Positions 56,490-64,000 of a DNA stretch of 64,000 nucleotides are shown here, piece after piece (position 1 is the stretch's first letter; every line of letters begins with the position of its first letter). This stretch comes from Beverwykella pulmonaria (lineage: Eukaryota; Ascomycota; Dothideomycetes; Pleosporales; Melanommataceae), in the NCBI GenBank assembly GCA_001599595.1, contig BCHH01000021.1, positions 242,287 to 306,286 on the forward strand, given 5' to 3'. Under the pieces are notes generated by a model. The model saw only the letters and a list, made by a program, of their open reading frames with translations. It was not told where the DNA came from and did not search any database. The position numbers were made by a program, and so were the translations under genes.

Positions 56490-59228
56490 TGACAGTCTCT
56501 TGTTCCTTCAAAATCTTCCGTTGGCGTAATGGTTTATTGTGCGGCGGTGTATTCCCACCGGTGGTTTCGTTGAAGTAAGGCGCGCTTGGAGTTAGGAACG
56601 CGGTCAATAGACGTCCTTGTGACGGGCTATCGCTATGTTTTGTTTTGTTTTGTTTTGTTCCTCTCGCAATATTTGAATTTTCGCTTTGTTATCTTGCAAG
56701 ATTCAGCCACAGTACCCACAACAGTTCGCTTTACCATCACTATTCTCGCTACATCTCGCACGCGCGCCCCTTATTTTCTACGTATCATTATCCCTCAAAA
56801 GCGCCGGCAATCTAATAGGGCACGCACCGATATCCGTTTCAATTCCTCTGAACCTCTTATTTTCATCTACTTCCACTTTTATCTCTTACGCGTCCGTTTA
56901 TGACGAGAAGAGAGAAGGATTTGAAGGATTCTGATGCTCACGGTCATGATGCGCTGTATGTTCGGGATTATCTTGCTGAAACATGCTGAGTCTCATGTCT
57001 TTGTCAATGTATGGAAGGAAACGTCTTTGGTTTGAAAACACAGCATTCAACAACATCGTCCTTTTGTGTGGTTGTTTAGTTCTTGCCCAATACCTTTTCG
57101 TATTTTCGCACGCTTTTTCTCATCTCTTTAGCACTTTACTTCCATTTTAAGGTTGTTTGTATGTATTACAACCTTTTTTACCTAGGGGGCGCAATATTTT
57201 ATTTTGTTATTTTGTTTATTTGAGAGTCAGAGGAGAGGGGAAGTTGGTGTGGTGATGGAGCAGGGAACGAAGACGATTTGGATGGATGGATGGATGGATT
57301 AGGGATGTTCGGAATAGGGATCATGTGTGGACGATGCCGGCACGCGTACATCTGGTACCACGGACAGCGATGATGGCTGGAGTGAAGAAATTCAGATGTT
57401 GAAACTCTCACCAACTGCTCTATTATGTGATCCTGCAATTGTTTCTGCTCATGCTAATCCCGAAGTCCCTCTTTGATTATTGCGCCACATTGATGTAATT
57501 TGATATAATGACCCTGATCTACATTATGCAGAATGCTATACCCCTCATTCCCGCCTCTAGAATGCTAATTTCGATGCTGATAAGATAGGTGATTATTGCG
57601 CAAGATCAACTGCGGGCGTGCATGCGTCCTCCTGCTCATTTTACACAAATGAGGGATTGCTAGGCACAAAATGAGGGATCGGCTAATGGATCGCCGGGAT
57701 CATCGTCGGCTCGAAACGTTCTTCCACCTGAAACATCCGAATAAGGTATGTTTACTTAGACAATAATTAGGAGTTGTGCGAATACGAAAGTAGGGAGTTG
57801 GGCAATTTGCGGGTTGGTGTGTGTGTGGCGGACTTGAGGAGTTTGCCCGCTGTGGCGCAGGCCGTGTTGTGAGGCTGGGAGTACGTATACGGACAGGAGG
57901 GTCACAGGATGGTTGGCGAGCAGATGTGGGTTTTGGGAAACTGTCCGTCCGTGGAGATGGATTGGAACGCAGGTCTTGAGGCTGGGCATTATCGTAACGC
58001 TTCTTTGGGAGCGCGCGGGTATTAGCGCTGTTGGTGATCCATATTGGCAGTCGTCGGGATTGTGCAGGTGGTAAAAACGTCCGGATGCTAATTCAAGAAA
58101 CACGAGTGTTTATTTCCTAGTACTCGCCGTTGGGTAGTAATGCTCGATTGAATGCCCTTTTTTCCCCTTCTTCTACAACCTGCTGTGCCGTTTCTCTGGG
58201 AAGGCGAGTATTGATTTCGGGATGTCGATGAGCGAGGGTAGATTAATTGTCCGGTGAGAATTCGTAATTGGCCACATTTCCTACGCGGTGAGTTACATGG
58301 TGGCGTTTTTGAATGTCCGTAGACTAGACTGCTGTACGAGTGCCGTTACGGTTACGCTGGGCTACTGCATACTACGGTGAACTGGTGGACTAGCCGCGGA
58401 GGCATGTGCGATGCGAACGGTCGGGTCAGCATGGCATTTCCCGAGCCACGTTCAGTCCACGTTAGTCGATTGAGACAGATACGGAAACATCAGGCATGCC
58501 AAGATGGATTAATGGAGTAAGTGCTAAGCCGCAAATTTCAATATTTGCACAGCCGTTCCGGAACCCCATACCTGAAATGTAGCGGTATGCATCTCACGTT
58601 GCTATGCTGTGCCACAAATTTTTATTGAATGTCAAGGTGGATGTTCGGCCCCGTATCTGCGGCTTTCGAGGCGATGGCGCGGCGAGATCTGACATACATG
58701 TAGAGTACATACATATTTCAGATTTCTTCCCGGATGGAGTGCATTATCGATTATGTACGATAAGTTTGGATCCTGAGGGAATATGTTGTCGCAACCTGGA
58801 TTCTGGGGATGACGTGAGGGCTGATGTGCAGCGTGCGTTTGCAATCGATAATCGATACTGCAGGTGGGGCAGATGGAGTAAGGACGCAGATGCTGAGCGA
58901 GTGGGATATAGATGCAGGGCTTAGGTGAGGTATATAAAAAGTATGGATTGGGGATCGACAGGGATAGAAGGGTTCTTGAAACGTGACTGAATCCAACGAG
59001 GTTGAAATACTGAAGTCCACTGCATGTTCTCACATTCAAAGTGCATTCGCAGGACGATCAGGCACATTCGGAAGAGGGTCAAAGCATTAACGTGGCCCAA
59101 CTGTAGAAACTGAGAAAGGAGATCTGATTAATAACTATTTAATTACGGGGTCTGGTCTCTAAATAGACAGAGTAGGATCATTGCCAAGCAGGTGAACGCG
59201 AGGTGAATGCGCGGTGAATGCTGATTGA
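56490..59228. other. Gene-poor region after the 55-kb gene
   Basis: 2.7 kb with no convincing gene. Simple repeats: (TTTTG)n at 56636-56660 and (GGAT)4 at 57284-57299. The first few hundred bases probably include the 3' UTR of the upstream gene. Confidence 0.45.
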
Positions 59229-59277
59229 CAACAATCAACAATCAACAATCAACAATCAACAACCAACAACCAACAAC
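59229..59277 (+). repeat. Heptanucleotide tandem repeat (CAACAAT/CAACAAC)
   Basis: Seven in-register copies: four CAACAAT then three CAACAAC, followed by a decayed CAACTAT. One variant spread in a block, suggesting replication slippage after the substitution arose. Confidence 0.85.
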
Positions 59278-59479
59278 CAACTATCAATAAGCATCGAAAC
59301 ATGATGTCATTCGTAATGGGATTCCCTATCTACAAAACACTGACTCTTCTAGGAACTGAGCCACTGATTTCAAATTGTTCTTAGCTAATGCCTTTGCTTC
59401 TAGCTATTGACTAGTGTAGCATCAAGCAACTACAAGGTATTTCTTTTCTCCTTTTCCTGTTGGCATGTGCACAATGTGT

Positions 59480-60010
59480 AAGCCATCAGGCTATATCCTG
59501 AGATTCTTCTAAATACGAGTTGTCAGGTGGGTTTTCCTCAGATGTTATCTCAGTCATAGCTGTAGCATATGCCAGGTTCTGGGGGTTAAAATTGCTGTTT
59601 CTAGGTACTAAGCTCATAGAGTCCAGGTTTTGCGTCGATAAATACTCCTGTATTGTCTTCGGGCTCACTAGGTGGTTCCTAATCATCTGGCTCTGGTCTT
59701 CTTGAAGGCGCATCAGCAACGATATTTTTCTTTCCTGGTATGTGCTTTATATCGAAATTCCACATGTTCAAAATAGCTAGCTATTGAGTAATTAGCGCTC
59801 CTAGTAAGTTTGTGGAACTCTGATTGAGTTGCACAACAAGCGTATTTGCGTCTGTCTTGACTGTGAATTGAATACTGTAGATATATAGTCGAAACTTCTT
59901 TAATGCTAGTAACAATGCCTTGCATTCATGTTTTTCTGAATCCTAATTGCGCTCGGATTTTGACCACGCGCTGCTTTCAAATTGAATAGGATGTCTTCTT
60001 CCTTGGGCGT
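59480..60010 (-). mobile_element. Ty3/gypsy retrotransposon RT-RNase H remnant, RIP-like decay
   Basis: Minus-strand translation from about 60010 reads DAQGRRHPIQFESSAWSKSE, then EKHECKALLLALKKF, TVKTDANTLVVQLNQS, and the end of RNase H FDIKHIPGKKNIVADAPSRR. These are the connecting and RNase H blocks of a Ty3/gypsy pol. It is broken by stops: one in the connecting region near 59945, CAATAG (stop at 59781-59783) in the position of the usual Arg-Trp, and another after PEPDD. No protease, integrase or flanking LTR belonging to this copy was identified. Confidence 0.75.
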
Positions 60011-60027
60011 CGAGTTATAGGGGCTCG

Positions 60028-60216
60028 TGTCACGTATGTCACGTGTTCTACTATATGTCACGTGTTGCACGTGTCCTACCATATGTCCTATTCTAGCTAG
60101 CTCACCCTTCATGGGTATATATAGTCGTCGTGCGAGTAGTCAGCTCTTCACGGCTTTCACACTCTTTATACCCACTTTACCCATCAGACGATTGACTCCC
60201 GCTTCTCATCGTGACA
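60028..60216 (+). mobile_element. Probable solo LTR (TGTCACG ... CGTGACA) with near-perfect target duplication
   Basis: 189 bp beginning TGTCACG and ending CGTGACA (7-bp inverted ends). A TATA-like GTATATATAG lies at 60114-60123. Flanks are GCTCG on the left (60023-60027) and GCTCA on the right (60217-60221), a 5-bp target duplication with one G/A difference. Repeated ATGTCACGTGTT phrases lie inside. It abuts the gypsy remnant and may have inserted into it. Confidence 0.5.
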
Positions 60217-60570
60217 GCTCAGGCTAAGGCTGGAATAACTATCTAGCGGTGGCTAGTGGATCATTGGAGGCATGGAGATCAACCGAGGCACTCACCGATT
60301 AGCATTCTGTGGCATGATGTGCAGGTGGCGCAAATAATAAATCTATCATTTCTACACTAACCTTTGCCCCCCATCTATACAGAGCTGTCTATACGCCAAT
60401 CTTCATATCTTTCATCATAAGAGTACTGTGAAGTAGTCCCGTCTGCCAAATATCCTCCTCCGTAGATGCGAATAAGGAACTGTACGACACATTCGAATAC
60501 TGGACCCTAGCCCATCACGCGTACAGTGCCCTAGGTGTGATTCATGTGGTATTTGTTTGTAACATGAAGC
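60217..60570. other. Intergenic, P450 3' flank
   Basis: 354 bp between the solo LTR and the stop of the CYP504-like gene. No gene or repeat recognised. Confidence 0.4.
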
Positions 60571-62781
60571 TCAATGCTCTTTAGAGATAAGCCAGGCATG
60601 AAGAGCCTCAGGGTCGCGACAATAGAACTTGATACCGGCTGACCATGGAATAGCCTGAGCCTCAGTGGGCGTCGCGGTGTCGGCAAGAGCGTCCATTTCG
60701 AGCGAGCACTCACGCTCTGCACGGAAAGGAGGAAAAACATGCTTTTTTTGCTCTGTTCCGAGAGGTTGTCGCTCCCAGGTGAAGAAGTGCAAGAGGAGTA
60801 CAAGCGTCGAGTAGAGGCCGCGGTTGGCCACTGAGAGGACAGGTCAGCTAAGGGTAACACGAATAGTATCTGTCGGACAAAACGTACTGTCGATACCGGG
60901 GCAGACACGGCGGCCGGCGCCATAAGTCAAATGTGTGACGCCGAGCTTATCGCCACCTTCACCGAGCAAGTCAGTGCGACCTTTGCGGCCGTTCAACCAC
61001 CGCTCGGGCAAAAACTGGTCAGGCTGGTCGAATGCGACGGGATCGCGGTTGCCAGCCATCAAGTTCATAATGACGAGCTGAACAGGTAAGGTTAGATACA
61101 ATCATTAGCCTAGCAATAAACATACCATGTCTCGAGGGATTTTATGGCCCATATAGCTGGCGCCATCCAGGGTCTGGCGTGGGAAACCGAGACGAACCGG
61201 TGTGTATATACGAGAGCCTTCCTAGATTGCCATCAATTCAGTAGGCATGGTTAATAGTAGAAAGGATAGAGATACTAACGGTATGCAGAGCCTTAACATA
61301 CTCGACACGGTCGAAATCATGGGGCCTAGGTGGCTCGCCGTTGTACACTTCACGGATAGCCTCGAAGCCATTCTGTTGCAAGTCGGGCCTATTGGCGAGG
61401 TAGCCGATGATCCAAGTGAGAGAGTAGCCAAGGTTAACGCCGGCAGCGACTGTTGACGAGTGGTGATTAATGATACAACTAAACAAAATCAAAGGAGGAA
61501 AGGACATACTGCCAGTATAAGAAGCTAAAAGAATCTCTTCATCTTTCAGAATACCTTGGCGAAGGATGTTGCCAAGGATGGAGGGAGTTTCGTCGCCAGA
61601 TGCGATTCGGTCCTTGAGGTCGACAAGCATCTTGTTGATATAGACTTGCTGCTTCTTACGGTACTCACGGGCGTTTTCTTCTTTCTCGTCAAATGCCCAA
61701 TTCTTGATACCAAGAAGCTTGCCTGCTACGTAGCGAAGCCAACCTGCGCCGCGCATGATAGGGATATAGTCGCGAACAGGTGAGCCAATGGTTCGCTGAC
61801 GGACTGAATTAGGGTGTAAGCCAACAGAGCATCAAGCGGAGTCGACGGGGTACTTGCATATGTTTGTCTCGTTTTCAGCGAGCATTCCCACCATTTCATC
61901 ATCAAGGGGAACACCCATGAGCTGCTCTGAGACCTGGCCAGTGCCGAAACGGTGAAGCTTCTCAGCCATGTCGACAGCGGGGCCTTGGCTGATTTCGAGT
62001 ATGTCGCCAAAAAGTTTCTTCAGCTTGGGGTGAATGACGGGAACGTAAACAGGCAGGAGGCGAGGAGCAATCTGAGAAGAGAGAGCTTTGCGAGTGCGGA
62101 CGAGGCGTTCGCTAAAGGGCGATGCTACAAATAGAGTCATTTGTGAGCTGAATAGTGACGTTATAAACTTTACTTAGACTTACTGCCAACAGTCCAGATA
62201 CCAGAGGACGCGAAATCGCTATGAAAGAGTTTGAAAGTAGGACGTGACTGATATGAGGGACCTTGCTGGACGACCGTCTTCGCTAGAGCCTTATGACTGT
62301 TGATAAATACCTGTGAAGCAACGCGTTAGGTCCAATGCCTTTCTGTCAGGTCAGCACAAGATAGAGCTTACCGCCTCACGTTCACCAAGGGACACGCGGA
62401 TAACATCACCATATTTCTTAGTCCACTCGGCGATCTTCTGGACGTGGCCATCTTTCAACTAGAGGTAGCGGTTAGATAAAAAAAAACCCATATTCATATA
62501 ACCAAACAACTTACTTCAAAAAGATTTCCAACAATAGGAAGACCGGGAGGACCAGGAAGCGTGACAGTATGAGGGGCACCACCAAGCATGCGGTCGAAGA
62601 ACCAGAAAATGCGGAGGAGGGCTTTCCGTCCTGCCTGAAATCCGCTCAGGAGGGCAGCAGTGAGTGCAACGGCAGCGGTCGCATGTAATATGCTAAGATT
62701 GCGGGTGCCATGCACGAAGTCTAAGGTGACTTCAGATCCAGGACTAGTCTCATTTGGATTAAAGATCATGTTCATGTTCAT
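60571..62781 (-). CDS. Cytochrome P450, CYP504-like (phenylacetate/hydroxyphenylacetate hydroxylase group)
   Basis: 585 aa from nine exons: 62781-62515, 62458-62372, 62310-62184, 62124-61858, 61803-61510, 61449-61280, 61221-61126, 61077-60888, 60830-60571. Phase is kept at all eight junctions. Introns are 48-61 bp; the fourth is GC-AG (ATAT|GCAAGT). Motifs: proline hinge LPGPPGLPIVGNLFE, RPTFKLFHSDFASSGIWTVGTSPF, the CYP504-typical IFRQ..SPVRDYIPIMR, EGSRIYTPVRL (ExxR), and the heme loop YGAGRRVCPG. The I-helix is ILLASYTGIAAGVNLGY: the usual Ala-Gly-x-Asp/Glu-Thr is Ala-Gly-Val-Asn-Leu, so the proton-delivery acid and Thr are missing. Start at 62781 is the first of three in-frame ATGs; the longer frame starts with TTG. 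Confidence 0.82.
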
Positions 62782-64000
62782 GTTGATGAGGATGAAGGGT
62801 GAGTTATGACCTGTGTCCTTCAAAGAATGACGACCTTATATGCGCTCGAGCTGCACCGCCAAGAATCTATTTTGTGATTCATCCTGCGAGGGCGCTTCGG
62901 CCAGGAGCCTCGAGATGACTAGGTCATCAGAATCAGCTTACTCCAGTCTTTTTGCCACTGCTATATACACAAGGACTAGCCTCATTGATTAGCCATATGA
63001 GTCCTAACTCCGCTCAAGTAAGAGAGAAAGTAGGCAAAAGTATATGCAAAAGAGAAAGCAGGGATGGGCTCCTGGTATCAGTTGGACCTTAGTGATTAAA
63101 CATTGCATAGAGAGTTATTTCTTTGTGCTAAGCTTATATTAGTACTTTTCTGTTTCTAGTAACTTGTTTCAAATCGCCTGCTCTAGTGGTAGTTAAAAAA
63201 ATCAACCTGCTGCTACTTGGTCATCTAAATACTGATACCAAGCTACGACTTGAAGAGAAAAAGATCATTGTTCACTTGACCCTTATTGTCTCAGAGATCA
63301 ATGATGTTGAGTAGAATACCGTTGTGAATCCATTTGCCATGATCGTTGGGTTCAATAATATATAGGCACACTGAAATCTCCTGTAATGAAACACAGTATC
63401 ACTGAGGCTTGCATTCCTCTGCTTGCTTTAGCTTGCTCTTTTATTTTTAAGAAACAGGTAAGTGACAACCACTAATGAAATGACATATATCCTTTAGGTA
63501 ATGATGAGATCTCCTTGGTGGGTAACGTTGGCTCAATGACTAAATCCCTGTAGTCACATTTGTCATTCCTTGAAGGCAGCAATTATAGCTGAACTGAAGT
63601 TGCTCTGACTCTAAATCTGTACAAGTCTGAGATGTTGCAAGACTGCAGTGACAGGCTGATGTAGAGTAAAAGCTTTTCTGAAGAAAAGTTACGATGTAAC
63701 CTCAGAGCGGCGATGAGTATTCAATGTTTATCTCTGTAATCAATTGGTTTACCACGGGTGGTTACAAAACGTTGATCCACCAACCAAACCGCTTACCTAA
63801 TTATTTAGGAAGATAATTCGGCCTGCGCTATTTCTTAGTAAACTTACTAAGCGATCTAGCTACACCAAATAGAGCATAGTTTCTTGCTGAGTCATACTTG
63901 AAAAGAGTTTATAACGTTAAAGTAATCAACGTGTTACCAACCAACCCAACATTACAACCTTATCAGCTGTCTTATCCCCACCTTAGAGTCTAGAAAGATG
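62782..64000. other. P450 promoter and gene-poor right edge
   Basis: The first few hundred bases should be the CYP504-like promoter. The remainder is AT-rich without a recognised gene, repeat or RNA. No TTGCCGG motif was noticed in this promoter. Confidence 0.4.

Noticed and set aside
57284..57299. (GGAT)4 microsatellite
   Set aside because: Ordinary simple repeat, too short to suggest function.

Overview
The window is nuclear DNA of a filamentous ascomycete (Pezizomycotina). Evidence: many short introns (about 45-110 bp, GT-AG with a few GC-AG), typical Pezizomycotina protein families (Trs120/HypA, Abp2-like, Scd6/Sum2, a DUF3684 GHKL ATPase, a Zn2Cys6 regulator, DHA1 and NCS1 transporters, two P450s), and decayed transposons whose lesions look like C-to-T / G-to-A (RIP-like) mutation. 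I see no plasmid, phage, CRISPR, rRNA or convincing tRNA. Exon coordinates were worked out by hand from splice signals, reading phase and family consensus; 20 protein-coding genes are supported, most with exact exon boundaries.

Layout. 1-14.8 kb is housekeeping: TRAPPII subunit Trs120 (-), divergent DUF3684 GHKL ATPase (+), a Gfo/Idh/MocA dihydrodiol/xylose dehydrogenase (-) and a peroxisomal ANT1/PMP47-type carrier (-). 15.3-20.4 kb is a transporter/hydrolase block: NCS1 purine-cytosine permease (-), divergent DHA1 MFS transporter (+), and an HSL-type alpha/beta hydrolase (+). 20.4-26 kb holds a small Dabb-domain gene, then a gene-poor tract with diverged repeats, a broken RecQ-like helicase, an orphan ORF, a Tc1 (DD34E) transposase fragment and a two-unit CCCTAA tract. 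26-32.4 kb is housekeeping again: Scd6/LSM14 (-), a PEX39-like protein with a KPWE motif (+) and an Abp2-like protein (-). 33.5-37 kb is a divergent pair, P450 (-) and a homogentisate-dioxygenase-like enzyme (+). A type II membrane glycosyltransferase-like gene follows, then a degraded retroelement-like tract and a Zn2Cys6 transcription factor (42.1-44.1 kb). 45.6-50.3 kb carries an FCP1/NIF-like phosphatase, Rrp36 and a BTB protein. 50.3-55 kb is a long stretch without a recognisable gene before an unknown disordered protein (55.0-56.5 kb). The right end is gene-poor with a Ty3/gypsy RNase H remnant, a likely solo LTR, and a nine-exon CYP504-like P450.

The most interesting signal links the accessory genes. 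The 7-mer TTGCCGG (or CCGGCAA) occurs about 12 times in only four intergenic regions: NCS1/MFS, in front of the hydrolase, P450/HGD, and upstream of the Zn2Cys6 factor, where it forms a perfect 27-bp palindrome. I infer a dispersed catabolic regulon (uptake/efflux, ester hydrolysis, aromatic hydroxylation, ring cleavage) under an autoregulated Zn2Cys6 factor, interleaved with housekeeping genes. The substrate is unknown.
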